A stretch of 64,000 bases of DNA from Herpetosiphonaceae bacterium (GTDB lineage: Bacteria > Chloroflexota > Chloroflexia > Chloroflexales > Herpetosiphonaceae), in NCBI GenBank assembly GCA_026003835.1, contig BPHZ01000003.1, positions 1 to 64,000 on the forward strand, given 5' to 3'. A model generated the notes under the pieces. That model did not search any database and was not told the DNA's origin. It saw only the letters and a program-made list of their open reading frames with translations. This document shows positions 1-10,339 of the stretch, piece after piece (position 1 is the stretch's first letter; each line of letters opens with the position of its first letter). The position numbers were made by a program, and so were the translations under genes.

Positions 1-356
1 CGACGATGACGGCTCCGTGCAGGAGAGGCAGTAGCACCGGCAGAACCTGCGAGAAGACAGGCGCATGCTCAAGCAGCGCGTCCTCGATCTGATTGACGGG
101 CGTAGGCATCCGGGTCAATTCGCCGCCTGGGGTTAATGAGCTGCTCAAAGCGCGCGATCTCGCGCCCTTCCTCAATACGAAGGAGCGCGATCTCACAGAT
201 GCGATCGCCTTCGTCAGGAGCGAGGCCGGTCGTCTCAAGGTCGAGCAGCACAAAAGGCACTTTTGACAGTTCACTGTCAAGCAACGATGCTGAGTTCGAA
301 GTATTGGATCGTATCATAGCAACTCGGAGTATATCACTCATTGATTCACCGGGCAA
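1..356 (-). pseudogene. DnaQ-like 3'-5' exonuclease, N-terminal part, frameshifted and cut by the window edge
   Basis: The first 70 codons carry the DEDD-family ExoI motif (LLDLETTGLAPDEGDRICEIA), in which the Asp and Glu bind the catalytic metals of proofreading exonucleases. After IDPDAYA the frame runs into a stop at 69. Removing one base of the GGG at 98-100 (CCC on the coding strand) restores a typical continuation, VNQIEDALLEHAPVFSQVLP, to the window edge. The protein may be a polymerase III epsilon-type subunit, a DinG-type fusion or a stand-alone exonuclease; the deciding C-terminal part is outside the window. The gene diverges from the glycosyltransferase at 441. The break is more likely a sequence error than decay, because the downstream codons remain well conserved. 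Confidence 0.65.
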
Positions 357-360
357 GGCT

Positions 361-379
361 GGGGAGATCCGAACTCCCC
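361..379. other. Small hairpin between divergent genes
   Basis: GGGGAG (361-366) and CTCCCC (374-379) can pair around a seven-base loop. It lies between the divergent exonuclease and glycosyltransferase starts, just upstream of the promoter at 403-430. It could be an operator or chance pairing. Confidence 0.3.
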
Positions 380-402
380 GGCATCAATTGTCCTCTCGTG
401 CT

Positions 403-430
403 TTGCCAATTCCGACGGGCAGGGTATAAT
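403..430 (+). promoter_or_regulatory. Sigma70-type promoter of the glycan locus, nearly leaderless
   Basis: TTGCCA (403-408), 16 bp spacer, then a perfect TATAAT (425-430). The start codon at 441 is only 10 bases beyond the -10, so the transcript would be leaderless or have a leader of a few bases. Confidence 0.6.
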
Positions 431-440
431 ACCTGGCATT

Positions 441-3290
441 ATGGTACGGATACAACGACAGCGCGATCGTGCAGCAGTTGCGAGCGACCTGCGGGGGGGC
501 GCTCGTTTTGCGTGAGGCGGGTTGTTTTACGCTTATTACCGCCGTAGCGCTGCTGCTGGCTCTTCTAGCATACCAGGCTCCTGTGACAGGCAGTGTCGCA
601 GTGGGTGGACCGTTATCCCGCGCATTCCTTGGCAGCAGCGAGGCGCACAGCCAGAGCGTCGTCGAACATGGCCTGTTCTACGCCGATGAGCTTGATGCTG
701 ATGGCGGGCGGAGTCGTTGGACGCGGCAACGAGCTGTTCTGCAATTTAAGGGCCTCGGCGAAACCGGTCCGCTCGCGCTGACTCTGGAGGCGCAAGGCTG
801 GCCGGAGGATACCATTGGCACACGCGAGTCCCAGCCGCAGGTGTACGTCAGCGCAAATGGTCAGGTCCATCGGCAGCTTCACTCCCTCCGGCGCCTGGGA
901 TTCCTACCGGTTGAACATCCCGGCCGAGGCTGTCTCATCCGATTTGACGCTGCTCATCGAAACATCCAGTGTGTTTACAGCCACACACAGCTACCCAGCG
1001 GATATCAGGCCACATGGCATCAGACTGCGCTCGATCGTATTAGCAGCGATCGAGCCGCCACCCGGCCTGCGAGAGCCGGATGAGGATATCCTCATAGGTA
1101 TGATGAGTTCGGGACTGTTGGCCTATGCTGCCGTGCGTAGGGTGCGCCGGCACACCTGGGCTGCCGTCGGAGCGGCGTTGCTCCTCGGCGGCCTGGCGCT
1201 GCTTATCGCTGTCGCGCGCCTGTGGGTGGCACCGACGCTGCGACTGCTGCTGCCCGCTGCTGCTGCTCGGCCTGCTCATGGTCTCAATGCCCGATCTGCT
1301 GCGCATTGCCGGCGAACTGCGCAGGCGTATGCTTCGCGGCGCCGCCGCGACGGGGCTGCTGGCCGCTGCGCTTGTGATCGTCGCCCTGCTGCTGGCTCGA
1401 CTTATCTCCTGGAGCCTCTCGCTTGCCAGCGAGGGAGCGCGATCACGCGATCCGGTGATCGCGGCGCTGGTTTTCTTGCTGGGATATCTGCTAGCTCTCG
1501 GGATCTTAAGCCTGGATACACTCGGCGCCGGGGTGAGACGGGCGCAGGTGCGGCTCATTCTAGGGGGCTGGAGCATTGCGCTCTTTAGTGTGCTGGTGGT
1601 GGGCTGGCTGGCCTACGAGTGGAGCGTCGTGCGCTCGCTGCCGTTTGTGGGCCACGCCGACTACGCCGATAACGCTGTGGTCGCCCGAAATCTGCTCCGC
1701 GGGCGTGGCTGGGTCGTCGATTATGTGACGCAGTTCTATAAGCTCAACCCTGCTGGGAGCGTCGTGCGTCCGCAAGAGACCTGGCCGCTGCTCCAGCCCG
1801 TCTGGATTCTGCCTTTCTTTGCCGCATTTGGGCCGCAGGCCTGGGCGGCGAAGCTGCCCAACCTGATCGTTAATCTGCTGCTGGCGATATCGATTTTCCT
1901 CGCCGGCGCGCGCCTGTGGGACCGCCGCGTGGGCTTCGTCGCCGCCGCACTAACGCTGACCAACCAATACTTTTTCCGTCTCACGATCTTTGTCACCAGC
2001 GACCTCGCCTTCGTACTCTTCTCATTCGCCGCGATCCTGCTGCTCTTCTTCGGCCACGAGCGGGACAATCGGCGCCTGCTGATCTGGTCGGGCCTGCTGA
2101 CGGGGCTGATGTGTTTGCAGAAACCGAGCGGCGTGATCGTGGCGGGCGGGGATGGGGCTTTGGTGGCTCGCGCGACTGTACAGCCGGGGTGAGCTGCGCT
2201 CTGCTCTTGCCTGGCGCGGTCCTGCTGCTGGGGTGGGTGCTGCCGGCGGCGCTGATCTTCAGCCCCTACGTCGTACGGAACATCGTCACCTTCGGCAAGC
2301 CCTTCTACTCGACGGAATCCCACGATGCCTGGGTGATCGGCTTCAGAGGTAACGACGACGAATCTTGGGATGATATCTACAAGGTCTATACACGGGAGGG
2401 AGGGCTCGCCGGCGAAGGGCTGCCGGACCGCAGCTGGATTCTGCGCTGGGGCTATGAGCGAACATTTCAGAAGATTCGAGCGGCAGTTTATGGCCGCACG
2501 CGACTACCTCCTCCCGCCGTTAGCGCCGCTGCCCCCGTTGGATGGCAAGGCCGGCCTGCTGGGCATCGTGGCCTCCTGGCTGGCGCTGATTGGTATGATC
2601 TCTGGGAGGGGCGCGCGGCAGGGGAGCACACGTCTGCTTGGCCTGTTGCTGGCGGCGTTTGGGCCGTACATCCTGTTCCTGTGTCTCTACTGGCACGCCG
2701 ACGAGGAGCGCTACTTTGTTCCGCTTGTGCCCTGGCTCGCGCTCTACGCTGGCTCCGGGCTGGCAAGTATCACCGATACGCTTGCCGGGGCGTGGCGAGG
2801 ACGGAGCGCCGTGCTCGCGGCGTTGATCGCAGTGCTGCTGCTGGTTCTGGCCGTGCAGCAGCACTATCCAGCCGGGGGAACGGGTTGGCGGGAGATGGAG
2901 GCCAAGATCAAGGAGCGCGAGCTGTGGGAGGCCGATATCGCCGCTTTTGCCTGGTTCCGCGAACATACACCGCCAGGTACAGTGATCATGACGCGCGTAC
3001 CCTGGCAGCTGACCTTCCACGCCGACCGGCCGGCGGTGATGACGCCAAACACTCCCGATCCGGAAACCATCCTGCGGCTGGCGCAATACTACCGCGCTCA
3101 GTACCTGATGGTCAACGGCATGACCAATGAGAAAGGGGGCGCCAGAGAAGCGCTGGCTCCGCTGATTGCCGGGAAGGAAGTGGCGGGCTTTAAACAGGAG
3201 GCACGTATCCCGGCGCCTGGCGGCAGGATCATCTATATCTACCGTTTCCCGCCGGATTACGGTGGGGTAGCCAAGATCGAAGGACCATGA
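441..3290 (+). pseudogene. Family-39-like membrane glycosyltransferase, broken by six apparent +1 frameshifts
   Basis: Pieces of one protein lie in successive frames. They are an N-terminal membrane anchor and lumen-facing beta region (441 to about 1080), many hydrophobic helices, an ArnT/PMT-like first-loop segment (GHADYADNAVVARNLLRGRG) with a helix ending VWILPFFAAFG, and a soluble C-terminal part to 3290. Such enzymes use a polyprenyl-phosphate sugar donor on the outer membrane face. One-base gains that would restore the frame sit at 493-499 (seven G), 864-865 (GG), 1253-1255 (CCC), 2148-2151 (GGGG), near 2218 and near 2487. All shifts have the same sign, and codons stay conserved on both sides. 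The true start is the ATG at 441 (MVRIQRQRDRAA). The stop overlaps the next gene's ATG. Confidence 0.7.
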
Positions 3291-4532
3291 AGATCGCGAT
3301 GCTAACGTCATCGTACCCAAAGTGGCCGGGGGGAGATGACGGCGCCGTTCATTGAGGAAATCGCCGCCGGGCTGGTGCAGCGTGGCCATGAGGTCCATGT
3401 TGTCGCCCCATACGAGCCGGAGGTCCGGCGTGGCCCTGTTGAGCGAGGGGTATTCTTGCATTTTTATCGCTATGCTCCTCATCCTGGCCTCAATATTTGG
3501 GGCTATGCCAGCTCGCTTAAAGCAGATGTTGGTATCAAAAAGCGGGTTGTATTGGCGGCGCCGCTGGCGCTGAGCGCTGGCCTGCTGGCGCTGCTGCAGC
3601 TAACAGCGCAGGCGGGCTTTGATCTGGTCCACGCTCACTGGGCCATCCCAAATGGGCCGCCGGCGCTGCTGGCCGCGCAGCTGCGTGGCCTCCCGCTCGT
3701 CGTCAGCCTCCATGGGTCGGATATCTACCTTGCAGAGCGTATGCTGCCTGGAGCGTTGGTGGCGTGGGCCACACTGCGGCGGGCGGCTGTGGTGACGGCC
3801 TGCAGCGGTGATCTCGCTGCTCGCTCGGTAGGGCTAGGTGGTCCGCCCGGACGCACGCGTGTGCTGCCCTACGGGGTAGATCAGCACTGCTTCTGCCCGG
3901 ATCCGGCGGCGGGCCTGGACTTTCGGCGCCGTTACGGCCTGCCGCAGGATGCGCCGCTCATCATCGCATGGGGGCGCATGGTCTACAAAAAGGGCTTTGG
4001 TTTTCTGATCGAAGCCATGCCCGGCATTCGCAAGCGCTACCCAGAGGCGCTGCTGCTACTAGCTGGCTATGGTGACCTGGAGGAGGCGCTGCGGGCACGA
4101 GCCAGCCAGCTAGGGCTCGATGGCGCAGTTGTCTTCCCCGGCCCCATTCGGAGAGATGAGCTGCCGGCGATGATCAACGCCGCCGATGTCGTGGCCGTGC
4201 CGTCCGTCCACGACCAGCACGGAAACGTCGACGGCTTGCCCAATGTGTTGTTGGAGGCGATGGCCTGCGGCCGTCCGATCGTCGCAAGCGCCGTTGCCGG
4301 GATCCCATCGGTTATCGAGTGTGAGCGCCACGGGCTGCTCGTGCCCGAAGGCGATGCCACGGCGCTGGCTGAGGCGAGCCTGCGGCTGCTTGACGACCGG
4401 GCACTCGGCCGCCGCTTGGGCGCCGCCGCGCGCCGTCGCATTGAAGAGGAGCTGAATTGGACAGCCTATGCGGAGCGGCTGGAGCACATATATGAATCTG
4501 TGTTGGAGTCAAACCGGCATCATGCCACATGA
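3287..4532 (+). CDS. GT4-family glycosyltransferase (GT-B fold)
   Basis: A retaining glycosyltransferase that would move a sugar from an activated nucleotide donor to an envelope glycan or lipid acceptor on the cytoplasmic side. The N-terminal Rossmann domain contains AGFDLVHAHWAIPNGPPALL and VVSLHGSDIY. The C-terminal donor domain begins near IIAWGRMVYKKGFGFLIEAM and ends with the GT4 signature DGLPNVLLEAMACGRPIVAS and its E-x7-E pair. The natural start is ATG 3287 (MKIAMLTSSYPKWPG), overlapping the previous stop as ATGA. A six-G run at 3328-3333 has one G too many; without it the frame continues as PGEMTAPFIEE. The uninterrupted frame alone starts at ATG 3336 (398 aa) and would lack the first beta strand. 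Confidence 0.85.
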
Positions 4533-4553
4533 AAGCCTGTGAGGATAAAACAA

Positions 4554-5879
4554 ATGACAACAGCTGAGAACCTCAAAGAAAAAATTGAGAGCCGGAAGTC
4601 CCAACTTGGCGTTATTGGGCTGGGCTATGTCGGCCTGCCGCTCGCGGTACGCGCCGCAGCGGTCGGCTTCCCGGTGCTGGGATTCGACGTCAGCCTTGAG
4701 CGCGTGGCGGCCATCCAATCCGGAGAAAGCTACATCGGCGATGTACCGACAGAGGCCCTGAAACCCCTTGTCCAGAGCGGCGCCCTCAATGCCACAACCG
4801 ATTTCACCCGGCTTGCGGAGTGCGATGTCATCGTCATCTGTGTACCTACACCGCTCAACGTCACACGGGACCCGGATATGAAATACATTCGGATCGCCAG
4901 TGAGGACATCACCCGCACACTGCGCTCCGGCCAGCTCATCGTTTTGGAGAGCACAACCTACCCCGGCACCACTGAGGAGCTGGTGCTGCAGCGACTCGCC
5001 GCCAGCGGTCTGGCTGTCGGGGAGGATTTCTTCCTGGCCTTCTCGCCTGAGCGCATCGACCCTGGACAGGTGAGCAGCAAAGGCTGGACGGTGGAGAACA
5101 CGCCCAAGATCGTTGGGGGCGTGACTATGCGGTGTACGGATCTTGCTGTGGCCTTCTACAGCCACATCACCAGCCAGGTAGTCCCCGTCTCATCGCCGCG
5201 GGTCGCCGAACTTGCCAAACTTTTTGAAAATATCTTCCGTGTTGTTAATATCGCATTGGTCAACGAGCTGACGCTGCTCTGCGATCAGATGAATCTCAAT
5301 GTGTGGGAGGTCATCGACGCCGCCGCCACCAAACCATTCGGTTTTATGAAGTTTACGCCTGGTCCCGGCGTCGGCGGCCACTGCATTCCTATCGACCCTT
5401 TCTATCTGAGCTGGAAAGCGCGAGAGTACGGCCTCTCAACGCGCTTCATCGAGCTGGCCGGCGAGATCAACTTGCACATGCCCTCCTACGTGCGCGAGCT
5501 GGTCATCCGGGCGCTCAACGCTGGGCGCAAAAGCCTGAACGGCTCGCTCATCGTGCTGCTGGGAGTCGCCTATAAGAAAGATGTCGCAGACTACCGCGAG
5601 TCGCCGGCTTTCAGAATCATCGACTTGCTGGAGCATGACGGAGCGCGTGTTGTCTGCTGCGATCCATACGTGGATGAGTTCCAGTCGCACGACGGCCGTA
5701 TGTTCCAAACCGTCCCGCTCAGCGACGATCTGCTGTCGTCGGCCGACTGCGTAGTCATCATCACCGACCACTCTGTCTTCGACTACAAGCAAATTGTCGA
5801 GAAATCGCCGGTCGTGGTGGATACACGCAACGCTACGCGCGATGTCCAGCAGGGCCGCGAGAAGATCGTCCTGCTCTAA
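4554..5879 (+). CDS. UDP-sugar 6-dehydrogenase (UDP-GlcNAc/ManNAc or UDP-glucose type)
   Basis: An NAD-dependent four-electron oxidation of a UDP-hexose(amine) to the uronate, supplying an acidic sugar for surface glycans. The order is NAD-binding GLGYVGLPLAV near the N-terminus, CVPTPLN, the ESTTYPGTTEE loop, a central helix, the catalytic cysteine in GPGVGGHCIPIDP (about Cys277), and a UDP-binding C-terminal domain with GVAYKKDVADYRESPA. Its 441 residues match the family. The motif set resembles the WbpA/WecC/TuaD group, and the substrate cannot be fixed by eye. ATG 4554 is preferred over GTG 4539 because a GAGG lies about 10 bases upstream. It lies between GT4 and GT39-like genes, which supports a polysaccharide role. 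Confidence 0.88.
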   Translation: MTTAENLKEKIESRKSQLGVIGLGYVGLPLAVRAAAVGFPVLGFDVSLERVAAIQSGESYIGDVPTEALKPLVQSGALNATTDFTRLAECDVIVICVPTPLNVTRDPDMKYIRIASEDITRTLRSGQLIVLESTTYPGTTEELVLQRLAASGLAVGEDFFLAFSPERIDPGQVSSKGWTVENTPKIVGGVTMRCTDLAVAFYSHITSQVVPVSSPRVAELAKLFENIFRVVNIALVNELTLLCDQMNLNVWEVIDAAATKPFGFMKFTPGPGVGGHCIPIDPFYLSWKAREYGLSTRFIELAGEINLHMPSYVRELVIRALNAGRKSLNGSLIVLLGVAYKKDVADYRESPAFRIIDLLEHDGARVVCCDPYVDEFQSHDGRMFQTVPLSDDLLSSADCVVIITDHSVFDYKQIVEKSPVVVDTRNATRDVQQGREKIVLL

Positions 5880-5887
5880 GAGCGCCT

Positions 5888-8023
5888 ATGACAATTGGAA
5901 GGCAGGAAATGCAAGTAGAAGAGCAGGTTCGCCGGGATGAGCGAATGGGACGCGCTACGGTGAGGCTGCTGGCTACGGCGTTCCGCCTGGCGCTGCCGGT
6001 GCTGCTCTTCAGCGTCGCATTGCGGCTGCGCCTCCACAGGCTTGACGCTCAAAGCCTATGGCTCGACGAAGGGCGCACCTGGGCCGAGGTCACAACCAAG
6101 AGTTGGGGCTCACTGCTGATCGAGCTTGCCAGCCCAAAGGCTGCCTACCCCCTCTACCACCTGCTGCTTAAAGCCTGGGTAACGCTGGCCGGCGAGAGCG
6201 AGTGGGCCCTGCGGCTGCCGTCGGCGCTAGCTGGGGCGCTGGCTGTCGCAGCGATCTACATACTTGGGCGCCGGCTGGGTGGCAGAGCTGTGGGAGCCGG
6301 CGCCTCGCTGCTGATGCTGGTCAGCCCTTTTGCGCTCTGGCAGTCGCAGGATGCCAAAGCGTACAGCCTGCACATTCTCGTAGTCACTGTCGGGCTCATC
6401 CTGCTGTGGGATGCGTTCCTGGGTGCTCCTGGGTGCTGGCGGCTGGCGCTGGCCGTCGCGCTGCTGGCATTTCTTGTTCACAGATTGAGCCTTCTGGTTG
6501 TGATCGGCGCGGTGATAGCGATGCAGCTGCCCGGCCTGCGCCCCGGCGAGATCCAGGGATCGCCGTTGCGCTCCGCTCGGATCCGCCAGGCGCTGAGGGC
6601 GCTGGCTGTGCTGCTGCCGCTGCTGACCGGTGTTGGCTTCTGGTGGGGCCTGCAGCGTGCCGAAGGCGCGGCATCGCCCGGCGAGCCTGTTGGGCCACTA
6701 GAGGTGCTTGGGCCTGCAATCGAAGGGCTGGCCCTCTACAGAAGCAGCCCACAGCCCTGGATGCTGCTGCCCTTCGCCGCGCTGCTTCTCTGGGGTTTTG
6801 CGCTGCTGATCCGCGATATTCAGGGCGGCCCGCAGCGATCCGCTGCAAGCTTCATCGCCGGCCTGGGATTTGCGCCGCTGGCGCTCTACCTGCTGCTGCT
6901 ACTTGTCGCGCCGCACACCTTCGACGCGCGCTACCTCAGCGCGCTGTACCCGCTCTTTCTGCTGATAGTGGCCTGGCCGCTGCGGGCGGCGCAACCGCAG
7001 CCTACGGCCTGGAGGCCGGCTCCTCGGGTGGTTATAGGCGCAGCGCTGCTTGTGCTGGCGGTGGCGGCGAGCGGGCGAGCGCTGCTGCACAAGCCCGCTG
7101 GCCTTTTTTCCGGCGAGCCGGTCAAAGAGGAGTACCGCGAGGCCGTCCGCTACCTGGCGCAGAAGATCCACCCCGACGATGTCATCATCGTCAACCCACA
7201 TTACATCAGCCCGCTCTACCGCTACTATGCCGCTCGCGTGACGCCCGACCCCCTGCCCGAGCCGGCGATTCTGCCGAAGCTGGGCGCGAAAGGCTACGAC
7301 TGGGGCGAGTTCGACGAGGATCTTAACGCGATCCTCCACGGGCATAACCGGGCCTGGCTGCTGGAAGCGCCGCTGCACGCCGTACAGGTTGATCCGCCGC
7401 CGACACCGGCGGATCAACCCGAGCTGATGGGCAAGCTGACGATCAACTTCCGCTTTGCCGCAGACAACCGCAAATGGAGCTGCGGCCCGCAGCCGTGGCG
7501 CGAGTTCCTGGGCGTGCGGGTGTTATGCCAGAGCTTTCCTGAGACCTACGGCACCCGCGAGGTGCCCGAGCCGGAGGTTCCACTCTATGCGCGCTTCGGC
7601 GAGGCCATCGAGCTGCGCGGCTACACCTTCAACTTCTTCCCCGGCACTGGCCGGCGCGCCCAGGCCGGCGGCATCCTGCCGGTGACGCTCTACTGGCGCA
7701 GCACCAGGCCGCTGCGACCCGAGGAAAACTACGTTGTGTTTCTGCACCTTGTGCGGCAGCCGGGCGAGCGACCCGTCGCCCAGGAGGACATCCCGCCTCA
7801 GGAGGGCGCGCTGCCGACCAACACCTGGATCGGTACGCCGGTCCATGACGAGCACGCTGTTCCACTGCCCGCGGATCTTGAACCGGGACGTTACACCCTG
7901 CTGTTGGGCCTGTACGATCCAGCGATCCCCGGCGAAGAGGGGCGGCTGCCGGTGACGGAGAGCGAAGCCCCCGCGGGCAAGGGCTACATCGAGCTTGGCA
8001 CGCTGGAGGTCGTGCGCCCGTGA
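5888..8023 (+). CDS. GT39-like membrane glycosyltransferase with C-terminal beta-sandwich
   Basis: 711 residues with about a dozen membrane helices. The first extracytoplasmic loop has LDAQSLWLDEGRTWAE, whose D-E pair is in the place of the catalytic acidic residues of PMT/ArnT enzymes. Next come PLYHLLLKAWVTLAG, LPSALAGALAVAAIYILGRR and QSQDAKAYSLHI. From about residue 555 a soluble beta-rich domain follows (ELRGYTFNF, PVTLYWRSTRPL, NYVVFLHLVRQP, LPADLEPGRYTLLLGLYDP), a fold I associate with C-termini of surface glycosyltransferases in Chloroflexota. The reaction is presumably polyprenyl-phosphate-sugar dependent, on the outer face. The start ATG is eight bases after the dehydrogenase stop. 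The stop overlaps the next GTG. Confidence 0.8.
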   Translation: MTIGRQEMQVEEQVRRDERMGRATVRLLATAFRLALPVLLFSVALRLRLHRLDAQSLWLDEGRTWAEVTTKSWGSLLIELASPKAAYPLYHLLLKAWVTLAGESEWALRLPSALAGALAVAAIYILGRRLGGRAVGAGASLLMLVSPFALWQSQDAKAYSLHILVVTVGLILLWDAFLGAPGCWRLALAVALLAFLVHRLSLLVVIGAVIAMQLPGLRPGEIQGSPLRSARIRQALRALAVLLPLLTGVGFWWGLQRAEGAASPGEPVGPLEVLGPAIEGLALYRSSPQPWMLLPFAALLLWGFALLIRDIQGGPQRSAASFIAGLGFAPLALYLLLLLVAPHTFDARYLSALYPLFLLIVAWPLRAAQPQPTAWRPAPRVVIGAALLVLAVAASGRALLHKPAGLFSGEPVKEEYREAVRYLAQKIHPDDVIIVNPHYISPLYRYYAARVTPDPLPEPAILPKLGAKGYDWGEFDEDLNAILHGHNRAWLLEAPLHAVQVDPPPTPADQPELMGKLTINFRFAADNRKWSCGPQPWREFLGVRVLCQSFPETYGTREVPEPEVPLYARFGEAIELRGYTFNFFPGTGRRAQAGGILPVTLYWRSTRPLRPEENYVVFLHLVRQPGERPVAQEDIPPQEGALPTNTWIGTPVHDEHAVPLPADLEPGRYTLLLGLYDPAIPGEEGRLPVTESEAPAGKGYIELGTLEVVRP

Positions 8024-10311
8024 GCAGGCGGCTGCACCTTGTGATCCTGCTGGGCGTTGCGCTGGCGTTGCGGCTGCTGGTCTGGCAGGTGCTGCCCTAC
8101 CGTGGCTTCATCAGCGACGAGGCCGAGTACCTTGGGGCGGCGATTTGGCTGGCTGAGGGCCGGGGCTTCTCCTTCTTCGACGCCTGGATCTGGACCCGTC
8201 CACCGCTCTACGTGCTCTTTCTGGCGATCCATGTCCTCTTTTTTGGGCCAACAGCTCTCTGGGCGCCGCGCCTGACCCAGGCGTTGCTCGGCGTGCTGGT
8301 CGTCTACCTTGTCGTGCGGCTGGGAGAGGCGCTGGCGGGCTCCTCGAAGGTTCAGGCCGAAGATGTGGAGCGTGAAGCGCGAGAGGCGGAGTGCAAAACA
8401 CGCGCCGGCCTGATTGCCGGCTGGATGACGGCGCTCTCCTACACCTTCATCTCGTTTCCCTACCTGTTGCTATCCGAGACGTTCTTTCTGCTCCTGTTTC
8501 TCCTGGCGCTGCTGGCGCTGCTACGTTGGGCCGGGCAAGACTCATCCGCCGGTTCGACGCGCGGCCCCTCCCGGCTCCTGGCCTACCGCTGGCTGATCGC
8601 CGGCGGTGTGCTGCTTGGACTGTGCGCGCTTACCAAGGCGCTGGTGTTGACCTGGCTCCCCTTTGTCGCGCTGTGGGTGCTCTGGACGGCGGGCGGGCGG
8701 TCTAGCGCGCCTGCTAGAGAACGTCGCGTGTTCAACCGGGCCGGCTGGCCGGCTGCAGCGATCCTTACCATCGCCGTGTGTGCAGTAGTGCTGCCCTGGT
8801 CGGCATATGCCACAGCGCGCTGGGGTCAGGGCGACGGTTTCATTCTGGTCGATACAACAGGCGGCTATAATTTTGCGCTGGGCGCGCAGACCGGCTATCT
8901 GGGCAGGCGAGACGAGAAGGCTCTGCACGACGAGCTGTGTGATGGGGCGCTATGCGATATGGCGCAGGCGCGACGCCAGCGCGAGGCGTATGCGCTCGGC
9001 TGGCGCTGGATCAACGAGCGCCCTGCAGGCTTCCTGCGCAAGACTGGCGCCGAGCTGCTGGATATGATCCAGTTGCGCTACGGCGGCGCCGAGCGCCTCA
9101 ACAAGGGCTATGCGTTTGGCGAAGTGCCCTTGCCGCATCTCCTTGGCCTGCTGGCCGACGATACGCTCTATATCCTTGTTCTGCCGCTCGCCATCGCTGG
9201 CCTGCTGCGTTTTCAGGGCAGGCGCGGCAAGGGACTGGTCGTCAGCTGGTTGCTGTACAATATCGTCGTCGGCGCGCTCATCTTTGCCATCAATCGCTTT
9301 CGCGTGCCGCTGCTGCCGTTCCTGTTCATCTACGCCGCCATCGCCCTAACGCAGCGATCCGAGCCCTGGATCTCGCCGCAGCGGCGCCGGGCTGCGTTGG
9401 CGCTTGCGGTATCGGCGCTGATCATTGTGCTGCCCAGCTATCTCTACTGGCCGCCATTCCTGGAGCAGGGCCGGCGGTCGACTCTCCACGACACATTCTA
9501 TGCTCTGCGCGGGCTGCGCGACCGCGCGGCCTGCGACGCGGCGGAGGCGGCGCTGCGGCGCGGAGAGCTGGAGCTGGCGCGGCAGCTGCACGATCAGATA
9601 AGCGCTCGCAAGCCACTGCCCTGCCTGGCGCCGATCCAGGCGCGCCTGCTTGAGGCTGAGGGACACATTGACGGCGATGGCGGCGCCCTGGCGTTTCTGG
9701 CTCGTGCAGCGCCGCCCGGCGATGTTGTGCAGGCAGCAAAGATTTTGATGCTGGAGGGGGATTTGCTGCGGCGGCTGGGGCGCGAGCAGGAGGCCATCGA
9801 GCGTTTTGTCGCCCGGCAGGTTGAGGTGATGGATGATCACGATTGGGCCTGGGCGTCTCTGCGGCCGCCGCCGGCAAGGCGAATCGACCTGGGGGCCGGT
9901 CTTGACTATGGCTACCTGCGAGGCTTCTATCAGCGCGAGGGACGGGCGGAGGATCCCGGCAACTTTCGCTGGAGCGGTCCGGAGGCGGTGATGCGCTTCC
10001 CCGGCGCCGGCACTGGAGGGGAGCAGAGGCTGGTTATGCGAGTTAGCGGCTACACAATCAGATCGCAGCCGACCGCTATCGCGGTGTGGATGGAGGGGAA
10101 GCTCCTGCGGACGTTTGTGCTGAAGCAGGGTTGGCAGGAGATCGAAGTGCGGCTGCCCCCGGTGCCGCCCGGCGCCGATGTCGTCGTCAGTTTCACGAGC
10201 CCGGTCTTTGTGAACCCGCGCGATTTGGCAGAGCGTGTCCGCGCGTCAAATCCGCGCCCGCTGCGCTTCCTGGGCTTTCAGGTCGACTGGGCGGAGCTGC
10301 GCTCGCCCTGA
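8020..10311 (+). CDS. GT39-like membrane glycosyltransferase with TPR-like region and shared C-terminal module
   Basis: 763 residues. The GTG start overlaps the previous stop (GTGA), suggesting translational coupling. The N-terminal half is a polytopic GT-C fold: a first loop with FISDEAEYLGAAIWLAEGRG and the helix entry TRPPLYVLFLAIHVL. About residues 500-620 form a helical-repeat segment (LRRGELELARQLHDQI; LLRRLGREQEAIERF). The last 130 residues, from WAWASLRPPPARRIDLGAGL through DYGYLRGFY to the end, form a beta-rich module that recurs in the proteins at 10340 and 13943. Presumed function is transfer of a lipid-linked sugar to a surface glycan. Acceptor and sugar are unknown. Leu/Ala/Gly-rich codon use is like its neighbours. 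Confidence 0.8.
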   Translation: MSRRLHLVILLGVALALRLLVWQVLPYRGFISDEAEYLGAAIWLAEGRGFSFFDAWIWTRPPLYVLFLAIHVLFFGPTALWAPRLTQALLGVLVVYLVVRLGEALAGSSKVQAEDVEREAREAECKTRAGLIAGWMTALSYTFISFPYLLLSETFFLLLFLLALLALLRWAGQDSSAGSTRGPSRLLAYRWLIAGGVLLGLCALTKALVLTWLPFVALWVLWTAGGRSSAPARERRVFNRAGWPAAAILTIAVCAVVLPWSAYATARWGQGDGFILVDTTGGYNFALGAQTGYLGRRDEKALHDELCDGALCDMAQARRQREAYALGWRWINERPAGFLRKTGAELLDMIQLRYGGAERLNKGYAFGEVPLPHLLGLLADDTLYILVLPLAIAGLLRFQGRRGKGLVVSWLLYNIVVGALIFAINRFRVPLLPFLFIYAAIALTQRSEPWISPQRRRAALALAVSALIIVLPSYLYWPPFLEQGRRSTLHDTFYALRGLRDRAACDAAEAALRRGELELARQLHDQISARKPLPCLAPIQARLLEAEGHIDGDGGALAFLARAAPPGDVVQAAKILMLEGDLLRRLGREQEAIERFVARQVEVMDDHDWAWASLRPPPARRIDLGAGLDYGYLRGFYQREGRAEDPGNFRWSGPEAVMRFPGAGTGGEQRLVMRVSGYTIRSQPTAIAVWMEGKLLRTFVLKQGWQEIEVRLPPVPPGADVVVSFTSPVFVNPRDLAERVRASNPRPLRFLGFQVDWAELRSP

Positions 10312-10339
10312 GTTTTCGCCTTCGCGTCAAGCGAAGTAC